64,000 nucleotides of DNA from Crambe crambe (Eukaryota; Porifera; Demospongiae; Poecilosclerida; Crambeidae): positions 7,456,556 to 7,520,555 of the forward strand of contig OZ004585.1 of NCBI GenBank assembly GCA_963924555.1, in the 5' to 3' direction. Below the pieces are notes generated by a model that saw nothing but the letters and a program-made list of their open reading frames with translations, had not been told where the DNA came from and did not search any database. Made by a program: the position numbers and the translations under genes. Each line of letters starts with the position of its first letter. Positions within the stretch are counted from its first letter, which is position 1. Below, in pieces: positions 35,501 to 43,695 of this stretch.

Positions 35501-36329
35501 ACATGCCTCAAATACCTACTAAATTGAAAAAAAAAAAAAACTCACCGGGACCAGGGTTAGTTTCAACATCACCAGCTAATATCAATAACAAGGAAGTCAC
35601 CACCTGATGATCAGAATAATGGACAGTGTGAAGAACTCTTCTCCTTCGATAACATTTCCAGTTATCTCTAAGAGGTAATATCACAGTGGAAACATTTCCA
35701 TTTGTGATAATGCAGCCATTTCGGTGATTAGTGCACATGAAACATGAACAGTGTGGACCATTACGAAAGCGAGTTTTGGTTGTCCCTTCAGATTCAATCA
35801 CTGCAAGCTTCCACCACAATATTGTCAGCAAGTAGTTCAAAAAAAGCATGTATCTTAGGACTTCACCTAAAAACATGGTATTAAAAAGAACACTGTTTTA
35901 AATGAATGTGAAGATTAGTATGGCTACAGCTATAGCTATGTAGTTGATAAGGCTACACAAACTAACTTCTAACCTAAATATGGGGGAGCTGTTTAGTTAA
36001 ATATGTAGTTTGTCTAAATATGTACATAGCTACCTCAATAAAAATGAAAATAAAAAAATTGGATAAAGGTGATAAGTATGCTTGGCCTTAAACTGAATCA
36101 TATGTAATCCACACCTGTACTCAATAAACGCTCCATCTTGAGAGCATACGAAAACATGACAGCTATCAACAACCACCATAAAGTCAATATGAGAGGAATG
36201 AACCAGACATGGCGGGAAATGGCCGGGGAGCTTCTCTGCTTTGGCTTGTGTCCATGGAAACAGTAATACTGCCTCAGGTGCTGGACCCGAGATTTCCACA
36301 GGTCTGCCAGTTGAGACCTGAGCATTCTC
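17934..36329 (-). CDS. Giant 2A-DD-ROCO-DD-ankyrin protein
   Basis: About 30 exons joined by phase: 36115-36329, 35546-35866, 33637-33726, 33493-33567, 33193-33273, 33034-33123, 32928-32975, 29989-30273, 26785-28338, 24867-26717, 22874-24718, 22345-22575 (all phase 1), then 21441-21481 and phase-0 ankyrin exons 21300-21377, 21135-21239, 20983-21081, 20569-20799, 20351-20455, 20161-20292, 19981-20031, 19815-19901, 19642-19740, 19469-19582, 19269-19406, 18927-19028, 18656-18754, 18492-18605, 18320-18424, 18137-18238 and an uncertain last exon near 17934-18050. Order: hydrophobic N-terminus, 2A-like motif, repeat linkers, DD, beta module and possible pseudokinase, Roc-COR, degenerate Roc-COR, DD, about 14 ankyrin units. 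Roughly 2,600 residues. Suggested role is GTPase-regulated death-fold signalling. It could be two or more transcripts. Confidence 0.7.
18137..21377 (-). other. Ankyrin-repeat block of the ROCO gene
   Basis: Sixteen phase-0 exons, most encoding one ankyrin unit of 33-38 residues, for example LQWTPLMWASHRGHHETVEV, NGFTALMLASRRGNYEVVRV and GGLTAAHIASYKGLERKAIE. Exon 20569-20799 holds two units, and exon 19269-19406 carries an insertion in its loop. Exons 20161-20292 and 19981-20031 form an acidic, Asp/Glu-rich break (DDESVEDEDESLDRE) that divides the block into about five units before and eight after. One exon per repeat favours growth by exon duplication. Confidence 0.85.
22132..22310. repeat. 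(CATA)n/(CA)n compound microsatellite
   Basis: CATA tetranucleotides pass into a long CA run. It lies in the intron between the second DD exon and exon 21441-21481. Overlapping open frames of MCVCVC type are artefacts. Confidence 0.95.
22345..22575 (-). other. Second Death domain exon of the ROCO gene
   Basis: A 77-residue phase-1 exon with the DD helix pattern: LLDFSDKWIMVASLLCLPD, a central ALKKTVEWWF helix and a closing PEWDEIQRIK. It joins the upstream COR exon (CTA G|GT) and the downstream exon 21441-21481 (AAA G|TT) in frame. It links the GTPase part to the ankyrin repeats. Confidence 0.75.
22874..24718 (-). other. Degenerate Roc-COR (pseudo-GTPase) exon
   Basis: One 1,845-bp exon. 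Near its start, VLFLGISSSDVTSAKH occupies the P-loop position, but the G-x-x-x-x-G-K-S/T residues are replaced, including the lysine. Later IIDCGSNFFKLNGILNLFIR aligns with the switch II region of the preceding exon (MWDTGGQPIFQDLLPCFARF), with DTGGQ changed to DCGSN. COR-like helices follow (VEAALVHLTEHNMILYFKD), then a Cys/His-rich end (CDCGRNGEHVCEYRYGSRC). Nucleotide binding is therefore unlikely. A Ser/Pro/Glu-rich insert (about residues 90-160) separates P-loop and switch II positions. Confidence 0.7.
24867..26717 (-). other. Roc GTPase-COR exon of the ROCO gene
   Basis: A 1,851-bp exon in phase 1 at both ends. It shows an intact P-loop (LIGFTGAGKTSLRKHL), switch II (WDTGGQPIFQ) and a base-specificity motif in the form VGTHKD, then a COR domain with ALMYFHELGVFMWYHLSE and FVVIDPKALLQVLATLF. 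This is the ROCO (LRRK/MFHAS1-type) arrangement. No leucine-rich repeats or conventional kinase domain were seen. It is expected to bind GTP and dimerise through COR. Confidence 0.85.
26785..28338 (-). other. Helical/beta module and possible pseudokinase exon
   Basis: A 518-residue exon between the first DD and Roc. The first half resembles exon 5 of the plus-strand 2A-DD gene: a helical segment (FFVKKVIEKFG...ARCRIYEPI against ILKSVINNFG...ERRLCEVPI) followed by a strand and IPLFPNKIKSLRDRSVKLYKF, comparable to EIFPLNEEQRDQLKEIGVLK. The second half (VPSIIGLYYP, KYPVVIIEKLKSFREIA, LLSSVASCMSRFERLN, QRWLSKKSHLRPATYSALA) has the spacing of a protein-kinase C-lobe but no HRD or DFG. I suggest a pseudokinase with low confidence. 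Confidence 0.5.
28485..28550. other. Short perfect-stem hairpin in intron
   Basis: 'agcagccatttcatct' (28485-28500) pairs with 'agatgaaatggctgct' about 35 bases later, and the loop holds a second palindrome 'ggaaaccataatggtttcc'. It lies in an intron of the ROCO gene. It could be a MITE core or a small hairpin RNA; nothing decides this. Confidence 0.5.
29083..29134. repeat. (TTA)n microsatellite
   Basis: About 17 TTA units. The overlapping open frame with a Leu run is a repeat artefact. Confidence 0.95.
29666..29956. repeat. Long near-perfect inverted repeat (hairpin)
   Basis: Left arm 29666-29800 and right arm 29832-29956 are reverse complements, with a single 10-base insertion in the left arm ('gaaacaagaa') and about one mismatch near the loop. 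The loop is about 31 bp. It sits 33 bp from the donor of the first DD exon, inside the intron. Transcribed RNA would fold into a stem of about 125 bp. Confidence 0.85.
29989..30273 (-). other. First Death domain exon of the ROCO gene
   Basis: A 95-residue phase-1 exon. It begins FKTLLNELSEVQSKWYEIG and contains CFIETLNYW and VSWESIINVLNDP, matching the six-helix DD pattern with the conserved W before the fifth helix. It could join directly to the 2A exon (CCC G|AT) or through the five repeat linker exons; all are phase 1. Confidence 0.8.
30639..31580 (+). mobile_element. Gypsy-type retroelement remnant (gag plus protease end)
   Basis: A start near 30639 opens a gag-like frame, interrupted at 30707 by a MITE and resumed at 31133-31498. 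It shows typical gag segments (GEALAVWLELSEAEQADYK; RKLRPGEPLSIFVQDVKRLL). Directly after its stop, the segment giving TPVILGVDFLQHHGLLLDF matches the C-terminal end of a retropepsin. Zinc knuckle, protease active site, RT and integrase are missing, so it is an internally deleted dead copy. It lies antisense in a ROCO-gene intron. The preceding 'tggtagcagagaac' may be a leader or primer-site remnant. Confidence 0.65.
30708..31126. mobile_element. 419-bp MITE inserted in the Gypsy gag
   Basis: Ends CATAGTTCCCAACT and, in reverse complement, CATAGTTTCCAACT form 14-bp terminal inverted repeats (13 of 14 match). CAACGT occurs on both sides (30702-30707 and 31127-31132) as a 6-bp target duplication. 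The insertion interrupts an otherwise open gag frame, so it is younger than the Gypsy copy. Confidence 0.75.
32479..32520. repeat. (GACA)n microsatellite
   Basis: About ten GACA units directly abut the next 'ggggagtagcc' repeat element. Confidence 0.9.
32521..32872. mobile_element. Possible MITE with 'gaggagtagc' ends
   Basis: The left end 'ggggagtagccagg' and right end, in reverse complement 'gaggagtagctacc', are imperfect inverted repeats, each followed by a 'gaggcaa' motif. No clear target duplication was found, so the boundaries are tentative. Confidence 0.35.
32928..33726 (-). other. Five small symmetrical repeat exons of the ROCO gene
   Basis: Exons 33637-33726, 33493-33567, 33193-33273, 33034-33123 and 32928-32975 all have good AG/GT borders and are phase 1-1. 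Two encode VQKV...TSPPSTPEVVSL; two encode TESS-YKEG-PLLH-DAHQ-G, and the last is a shorter form with HQTGPEQ. They lie between the 2A exon and the first DD exon. The pairs come from local exon duplication, and any can be skipped without changing frame. Confidence 0.65.
34006..34473. mobile_element. MITE with CCGTATTTCYGCGATCAGA ends
   Basis: Left CCGTATTTCCGCGATCAGA and right (reverse complement) CCGTATTTCTGCGATCAGA form long terminal inverted repeats flanked by TA on both sides. The interior has repeated 'gcctctctcgaat(a/t)gtagcctcc' motifs near each end. Non-autonomous, Tc1/mariner-like by its TA target. Confidence 0.7.
35151..35402 (+). pseudogene. Degenerate Death-domain fragment
   Basis: After an acceptor-like 'caatgcag', the plus strand encodes VLARYEGIGGRLNIPNEKF, then a frameshift and stop. 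In another frame it resumes as PPTWKVLVDAVKQLGLQANI, which matches the last DD helices. The phase-1 start matches the family. It lies on the strand opposite the ROCO gene, in the intron after the 2A exon, and looks like a decayed DD copy. Confidence 0.45.
35546..35866 (-). other. 2A-like exon of the ROCO gene (GDVETNPGP)
   Basis: A phase-1 exon encoding a hydrophobic stretch (MLFLNYLLTILWWKLAVI), a Cys-containing region (HCSCFMCTNHRNGC) and HTVHYSDHQVVTSLLLILAG followed by DVETNPGP. The donor falls one base past the last Pro codon, exactly as in the plus-strand gene at 12193. A shorter exon form could use the acceptor at 35801 (cttgcag). DVETNPGP is a full 2A consensus. Homology to exon 11995-12193 is clear from HCSC, VHYSD-QVV, LLLIL-GD and NPGPG. 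Confidence 0.8.
36115..36329 (-). other. Candidate first coding exon with signal anchor
   Basis: The phase-1 frame starts with Met at about 36324 and contains RHVWFIPLILTLWWLLIAVM, a strong membrane-spanning segment, before ending ACA G|GTGTGG. It joins exon 35546-35866 in frame. A second open frame through the same DNA is less consistent with splice phase. It would give the protein an N-terminal membrane anchor upstream of the 2A site. Assignment rests on phase only. Confidence 0.4.
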
Positions 36330-36817
36330 CTATAATTTAATATCAAAAGTCTGAATAACCATTTTCTCTATACTCAATCAGCTGCATTTAAAATATACTG
36401 AGCTTGGATCATTTATGTCAGATTAATTGCTTAACCCCTTATTGCTCATGCACACAACACAAGGTATGTAAAATAATAATCAATTCTTTAAACCCTACGT
36501 GGTTAATCACAAAGAAACAAATGATAGTGACAGTTAACTTCTAGTTGTCATGATACATACATGTTAAGGGTTTCATAGTGATAGTGACTCTTTGAGTCAA
36601 ATCCACAAAAATCACCCGCTAGCTATTTGTTCCATCAAATCCCAAACCATGTGAGCCTTCGACCCCCTTAGTAGCTAGAACTTTATGATCTTCCAGCTAA
36701 TGCTATAAGGAACTCAGCCCTGGTAGCCTTCCAAAGATGGTCGCTTTAAAAGATAGCCCATTATCAATTTGAAGATGAATTATACATAGTAGCTATATAG
36801 CTGGATATATTATAGTT

Positions 36818-36839
36818 CCCCCCCCCCCCCCCCCCCCCC
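36818..36839. repeat. Poly-C run (22 nt)
   Basis: Homopolymer in otherwise AT-rich non-coding DNA upstream of the ROCO gene's first candidate coding exon; on the minus strand it is a G22 tract. Confidence 0.9.
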
Positions 36840-37562
36840 AGTTCCTTTCCACTAATTAAGCATTGATTTTTATGTCACTAGCTATATCAGAACTCCATGC
36901 TAACACTTACATGAAGGGAGCAGATGCAGACTGTACATAATTATGTGCTTCTAGCTAGCCAAGTTCTAGTAACATGCTCCATATGCTGATGGTGCACTTA
37001 AAAATCAGAGGTGTTGGCAAAACTCGATTGATCAGGCCTGAAATTGATATAATCCCCCAGACCACTGAAACTCTACAATTTGCTAGAACTTTCTTTTATT
37101 ATCAATTGATAGCCACTGAATTAACCTATTTTATTGATTGATAGCCACTGATTATACCTGTTTTCCCAAAATATTGGTCTGACCGGCCTGACCTGTTCCA
37201 CCGCCTATGAAAATGGTATAGCTACTGCCACATTAAATTTTCCCAATACACACACTAAAAACAGTGTGTGTAGCTATTGGGACAAAATAGTATTTTTACA
37301 GTGTGATGCATGGTTTAACACAAATATTCACAAGAAAGACTCTACTGTCTAGGCTAGAAGAAAAAGTGTGCATTTCAAGTCAGGATGAAGAGCAACAAGA
37401 AGAATCTGAAATTTAATTTGGAAGGAGAAGTCAGTGGCAGATCTAGAAAATCTAAAGTAGGGTTCAAAGTTTTAGCTTGGCCATGCCCACTTTACCTAAC
37501 CACACCCTTTTGGTTAAACTGCGCCCACTTGATGCTTGACTAATAGCCAGAAGTGCTAAAGT

Positions 37563-38276
37563 TAGCCTCGTTCCCAGGCCCATTAAAATAGGGTCTGGTA
37601 TACACTGATTGCGCATGTGCAAGATTATATCATCATAATGACAGCACGTGATTATTATGACGTAGAAATCAATACTGTCACAGTAGGTGCTAGAGCATCC
37701 CTCCACTCATAGCTATGCTCCACAATAGAGCTTCAGGATCACAAAAGAAAGTACTGTCAGTGCAGAGGCTCGAGTCTGAAGCAAGAGATACCGTTTTGAG
37801 ATGAGATGACACCGATTTCATGCCTCTCAGTCTCTTCCTAAGAGTTTAAACCTGTCAACCATCAGAGCAATAAGTGGAAACACTACCAGCACAGCGCTGG
37901 TCTTCAAACTGCCAGCCAGGAAGCAAGCCAGCCAGCCAGCCAGCCAGCCAGGAAGGGAAGCACTTGGTAGCACAGACTCTTCCCAACATGCATCTGGTTT
38001 GCAAGACTATACCTGTGGGGAGACACACATGAAGACATCTTTACCCTCGTAAATGGTTGAGTGGACAGGCACTGTTCTTCTTTCAAAGCAAGAATGAACC
38101 AAACTTCTCCAAAAACTATACGTAGTACTAAAGGTATACGGATGATATTACGATGTAGTATGCGGAGGCCCTGGAATGCCGAGGCATTTTAGCGCATGAG
38201 CAATCAGTATATGCCAGGCCCTATTTTGTCCCCTCCCCCCCCCCCCCCGAAAAATATAGGCCTGGGAACGAGGCTA
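37563..38276. mobile_element. Mutator-like MITE, TAGCCTCGTTCCCAGGCC ends
   Basis: 714 bp with inverted ends TAGCCTCGTTCCCAGGCC that continue into a similar inner zone ('aatagggtctggtatacact' against 'aatagggcctggcatatact'). Nine-base near-identical flanks TGCTAAAGT (37554-37562) and TGCTGAAGT (38277-38285) are consistent with the 9-bp duplication of Mutator-like elements. It carries a (CCAG)n microsatellite and a C run and no transposase. Confidence 0.75.
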
Positions 38277-38686
38277 TGCTGAAGTCTGCAGCACTGTTGG
38301 CGCTTATAAAACACATAGCAGTGCATGGGAAATTACCTTTCTAGCTAAACAACTTGCACAGGAAATTTCCTTTCTATAGGGCCCGCGATCGATCAGTAGA
38401 AGATCGAAGATCGAATTCAAGCTAGAATTAGTACATAGGTTAGGAGACTCTAGTAAGTTGCTTAGAGTACATTTTAGACTCTGCCAAGACTTTGCCAGCC
38501 TTATTGTATGAAGGGGGTTCCATGTAACCCTAGGAACCACCCTAAATCCACCACTGGAAGTGGTATATAATGCCACTCTGCCATATCCCAACAGCATTTA
38601 TTCCTCTATGCATGCATGTCCATAAGTGTATGGTCACAGTAAGCAGGTTTCACATCTATAAAATGTGGCCATAATTCCTACCACAG

Positions 38687-38840
38687 CTAACTTTCATAGA
38701 TTTTACAGTGTATGTAGCCAACTAACTTTCATAGTTGTTACAGTGTAGCTGGCTAACTTTCATAGTTGTTACAGTGTAGCCAGCTAACTTTCATAGTTGT
38801 TATAGTGTAGCTGGCTAACTTTCATAGTTGTTATAGTGTA
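38687..38840. repeat. ~34-bp tandem repeat, five copies
   Basis: Units of the form 'agctaactttcatagttgtt' plus 'acagtgtagc' repeat with alternating 'ggct' and 'cagct' joins. Confidence 0.8.
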
Positions 38841-39082
38841 AACCACTAGTGTTTGCAGTCATGCAAAATTAATTCACGTTGTAATGATAAGATAAAAACA
38901 ATTCAAGTGGGAAATGATAACATCATTCATCTGTTGCATGACCACCAATTTGACCACCAATCCAGCTATGGCCATGTAGCTAGCATGCACCTTTTATGCT
39001 ATTACTTGACTACAATATGTAGTTCCATGACAAAGATAATGACTGTTAGTTTAAGACTAGATAGCTATCCAAGATAACCTTA

Positions 39083-39231
39083 CACTGTAAAAAAAATGGG
39101 GTATCATTGCTACACCAAAAATGTGCGAAAATGAAGCCCCACAAAAAGTGAACCCATAGCACCAAAGGTGCACCAACCTCAGGCAGTGTCATTTTCGCAC
39201 GTGCTGCAACAACATCCCATTTTTTACAGTG
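39083..39231. mobile_element. 149-bp MITE, CACTGTAAAAAA ends
   Basis: CACTGTAAAAAAAATGGG at the left and its near reverse complement at the right, flanked by TA on both sides. Short non-coding interior. Tc1/mariner-like by target choice. Confidence 0.7.
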
Positions 39232-39544
39232 TATTAGCTATAAGCAAATTAGCAACAACACTAACTATAACTATAGGACTTAACTGCTACATTCTACATA
39301 AGATCAAGATCCATTCATAGCTAGCTACGTATCTACAATCAAGAACAGAGCTAGAACTACATTCGTGATTGCATTAGCTATCTATTGCCTTTTCCCCCTG
39401 AAGAAGTGGGCTTGGGTTCAGGGTTATTTAAATGACTAGAATGATATGATTGACCCAGCATGCATGCACTAATTAAGTTGAAGCAGCTACTTATAACTAG
39501 CTACACACATGAAAATTCATACCTACCTTAACCTGCTCTTCCGC

Positions 39545-39685
39545 GGGTAGCTCAGCTCTGGCGATGTCGACAATACGGCGGCACGAATGATAAAAAAGAA
39601 ATAGGAACAACAGGAATTAAACTGCAGAGAATCTGGTACATCCGGGCCCCACCCGCCACACAACGCACGCATGCGCATACGTATA
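39545..39685 (-). promoter_or_regulatory. Candidate promoter and untranslated exon of the ROCO gene
   Basis: A GC-rich island with an NRF1-like 'cgcatgcgcatacg' (near 39668-39681) is followed on the minus strand by a possible exon ending GAAGAGCAG|GTTAAGG near 39537. It precedes the candidate coding exon at 36329 by about 3.2 kb. There is no clear coding frame. Confidence 0.3.
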
Positions 39686-39713
39686 AGCTAATTCGACTGA
39701 TTAGATGCTCTGG

Positions 39714-39716
<3 letters not shown>

Positions 39717-39744
<28 letters not shown>
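39717..39744. repeat. Poly-A run (28 nt)
   Basis: A uniform A tract on the plus strand just beyond the stop codon of the CARD-like gene. On that gene's strand it is poly-T, so it is not a retrocopy tail for it. Confidence 0.9.
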
Positions 39745-39746
<2 letters not shown>

Positions 39747-39753
39747 CTTATTG

Positions 39754-42355
39754 TTATTGCTTTTGCATGCTATCCTCCTGTTGGCCCGTGACTAACTGGA
39801 CCATTGCTAGTGATATGGTTATGTAGCTAGACTTGAAGTTGTCAATCTGAGAGTGTGCTATGAATTCTTGGACCAGACGACCTCCACTTCTGTCCAGAAC
39901 ACACCGAACTGGTTTCACAGCTTGGATCTGAGAGTCTGCCAATGGATCCAAAACATTCACAACTATCTCTGTATTTGGGTGTAGCTTGGTTTTTAGTTTT
40001 TTATTCAGACAATACACGTGAAAAGTCACATTTTTTCCAGCATCATCTAGCAGTCCATTTGGACTCAGCACTGCTTGCATTCTTCTTCCAAAGTTATCAT
40101 GGAATTCGTCACTCTTAATGATGCTACCCTGTTCAAACATCAAGGCTTTGAGCTTCTTCACTTTAAGATGCCACAAAAAGATACCACATCTGTTAAGATT
40201 TTTTTCCTTCCTTCTTTCATGAAGTCGAGTGGTTGTACTGTGAAGTGAGATTTGAGGAGTGAGAGACTGTGATGCTGCTGATGCAGAGGAAAACGATGAA
40301 GAAGAAGTGGCCATGGACTGAGTTTGAGGAGCAGGAGCTGAAAATGAATGCGCATGATTAAATATACTTCTGTCGTTTAACTTTCCAAGTATCGATGGAC
40401 TTTCTCTCTGGACATCTTCCAGCATGGTCACCAGTTTTCCAGCAGCAACTACTGCCTCCATTAAAGAACTAACTCGTCCACTCTGTGAAGATTCAGGGAC
40501 GAAATTATTCTTGAAGAAGATATGCTCTAACTGATTTTTCAGAGCACGAGCAGTTTTCATAACTTCTGGAGTTGAAGTTTGGATTTGGAGCGAATCAGTT
40601 TTAGTCAACTGGGTATGATCTTTATTGAGGTTATCAAGATTGGGTTCACTTTGACTTCTGGACATGCTACTGTCAGATTTGATGCTGCTGCATGCCCTTG
40701 ATGCTGGAATATTTAGAGAAGAGAGGCTGTAATACAAACTTGATTCACTGGACCTGAAGGTGCCTTCACTAATGTGACTCCTCCTATTTGATGGGGACGA
40801 AGATAATTGTAAATGTGACCATCGCAATCTTAATTGTTTCTGAGGCAAATCTTGTGTTGAATGTTGCACTGTATTAATATTATTGTCATGATAAAAGTGC
40901 CAATTTACCTAGCTAGCTATATATAAGGTTAATTCCAAACAGCATGACATTTTTGACATTTTTGAGATATATTATTTTTATGAACTCAAATTTGAAAGAC
41001 AGCTATTTATATAAATTATTCTGCTATCAATTTGAAGTCTAGCTATGTAGCTATTAAGCACTTTCAGAAAGAATTATCCTGATATTCGGAATTACCCAGT
41101 TTATATTACTTATAGTAATACGTAGCTAGCTGTAGCCGATCTTCCTCCTCAAAGTTCCTATAATCTATAATTATCTCCTATCTCATACCATTGATTTCAT
41201 CCCTCGACTTGGAGAATCCTGAAGGTTTTTTCCCCCTCATCTTTGGTCCCGTACTGGCGACACCAGACTTCTTAAGTGGGTCATGAAGACCTCTGAAGCA
41301 ATATTACAGCAAGCAATGATTGTGATTTTCTTTAAAAAATCTTCTTTCTTTCTTTTTTTTTTTTTTACCTTAATGTGTCTTCAAATGTGACTTGAGATAA
41401 TCTCTTTCCAGAGCTTTGTAAGGAAGACTCGCTTATTGAAGGTGGGATGATAGGGTATTGCCTCTTCCCATATCTGAGATCCAAGGGCACATTTTTTTTC
41501 TCTGAAGAAATTCTAACTACATTAGAAAAGTGAAGCACATAATGTTACACCTATAGCTAATTATGACTCCTCCCACCCTTGTAAATTTATTGGAAACCAG
41601 AAAGCTATGGCCAATCTCACCTATCTTATCAGGATTCAATTCACCATCTTTCCTCAAAAGAGAATAAAAGATCTTCTCATCATCATGACTAAGTTTTGCT
41701 ACACAATACAACAGAGATAACTACTAATAGAATGATGGACAATGATTATGATACTACACTCTGGCTAGATGTTCTAGCTAGAATGTCTTTTGGTTATTAT
41801 ATCTAGCTACAGAACTGGACCCTTTGAAATAGCGATACAGTAAAAATAACTTCCCAAATTCCAATAATACGTAGTGACGACACCTTTTTCAATACACTAG
41901 CCAAAGTCTCCTAGCAACTATAGCTAGAATCTCGCTACATGTATACATAAGTGAGAAAAGCATGAAGTATGTTAAAAAATTTTGGACAAAAATAGCTAGT
42001 TTCTCCCAATGACTGTGTCCAAGTTTCTCCTGTAAATTAGCTAAGAATTACAATATTTACCATGTGTATCATTCAAAGTCTTTACCAAGTCATCCAGCCA
42101 CATGTGTCGTTTGAGAACACTGATAAAAAGATCGTACTTCTCAGGGTTAAATCCCACATGATCGCAGACACATTTCACTAGCTTGCAAGCCTTTGTTCTG
42201 TCATCCACTTGTCTCGATGAAATCTCATTGATGATGCCAGGAGAAATCATATTGACAGCCACCAAATCGTTAGCTATGGTCAAAGGATCACCGGAGATCA
42301 AGGTATTAAGATTGGGTGTGCAAGTCACCAGAGTTCTATACTCCACACTCTCCAT
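39754..42355 (-). CDS. CARD-like N-terminal domain protein
   Basis: Five exons: 42061-42355, 41621-41698, 41369-41516, 41189-41292 and 39754-40868, all in frame with GT-AG borders, about 580 residues. The start chosen (MESVEYRTL) sits in a perfect Kozak context (ACCATGG); an upstream in-frame ATG adds 13 residues. Exon 1 is a helical death-fold domain best matching CARD (SGDPLTIANDLV..., VKCVCDHVGFNPEKYDLF..., WLDDLVKTLNDT). The middle is Ser/Gln-rich and probably disordered. The last exon ends in a globular region (GIFLWHLKVKKLKALMFEQG; VTFHVYCLNKKLKTKLHP) that I do not recognise. Exon 5 also has a helical segment near residues 310-370. Likely a cytosolic adaptor for CARD-CARD contacts. Confidence 0.7.
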
Positions 42356-42891
42356 GGTATTATTGTTAACACAACTAACTAATATAGCTACCAATTAGCT
42401 AGCTATATAAGAGAACTTGAGGAACTTGTTATTATTGAACTCAGTCCAATTAACCATCAGGCTATATCTATATGCAACTTAGAACATGACTGCTCAATCC
42501 AATAGCTGATGAGAAAGTATTAGAGCTATCACATAGAACTATGTACTGCTAGCTATAATACATATTGTGCATATAATAGGTAATATTATGTATAGGGCTC
42601 AAGTTACAAAGGAATGCTGCTTTATTTACAATAGCTATCACAATAATTATTACAAAACTCCAAGCTATACTTTAGATGCATGGCTAGCACATTGCTTGAA
42701 TTTATGGCTATTATGTTCCTGGGGCTTCTCGCTCTTGTTAAGGGGATGAAGGTATCACATGGGCTAACAGAAGCTTTAAAAGAATGAAACCACTCAATTA
42801 CCCTCCTCCACGTGCACATCCCTCTCCCACACATGTGCACACATGCAGCGCACACATGCACGGGCACACACACGCGCACGCACACGCACAC

Positions 42892-42958
<67 letters not shown>

Positions 42959-43656
42959 GAATAGTAGTACATATTGCTATAGTAATTAGCTTAAAAGTTT
43001 TAAAACAATACCACAAACCACAAGTACATGCACACTAGAGCATGCTCAGTTGGACCATGTGAAGTTAATGGCTACCAGATCAAGGTACATAATGTAAGAT
43101 AATCTAGGCAAATCAAGGGTGCTTAGGATTAAATAGACCCATAGAAGTGCCTATACTTACAACAACAAATTTCTTTTTGTTATCTAATGTTATGGGGGGA
43201 AGTAGGATAACGTAGTAATCAAAAATAATAATAATAATAAAAAAATCACAAACTAGTCACGTGTCACCTGCTACTATCAAATTATCACAACAAAGATAGA
43301 AACCATCATCGAAGTGTAATATCCGGGCTCCTATGGGGAGTGGTCCCGCCCCTTCCGTAGCTAACCATAGGTCGGGAAATTAATGGGACCGAAACCTGTG
43401 GTTGGTGATGATCAGATTGGGTTTTCCCCTGATGACCGGAAGAACTAATAACACCTGGAAGCTGTTAGCTATCATCTATATATCATTAGTTAACTCATCA
43501 GCTACTCATTATTCATCTTAGGATAAAATGAGATATATATATAATTTATATATATATAGCTAGTCCAATTAATATTGGCCTCTACCGAGGGAGGACGGAC
43601 AAAGGTCATGTCAACCTTAAAATTTTCTTATTTCTTTTTTATTTTCTCTTAAACAT

Positions 43657-43695
<39 letters not shown>

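Noticed and set aside
35546-35866. 2A-like motif as part of a non-LTR retrotransposon
   Set aside because: Such elements do carry 2A-like motifs, but this exon and its homologue at 11995 have conserved splice phase into DD exons and no reverse transcriptase nearby. The possibility is not fully excluded.
36030-36299. Alternative open frame (EISGPAPEAVLLFPW...) through the candidate first ROCO exon
   Set aside because: It would leave the donor in phase 2, which does not fit the next exon, whereas the overlapping frame with a membrane span fits.
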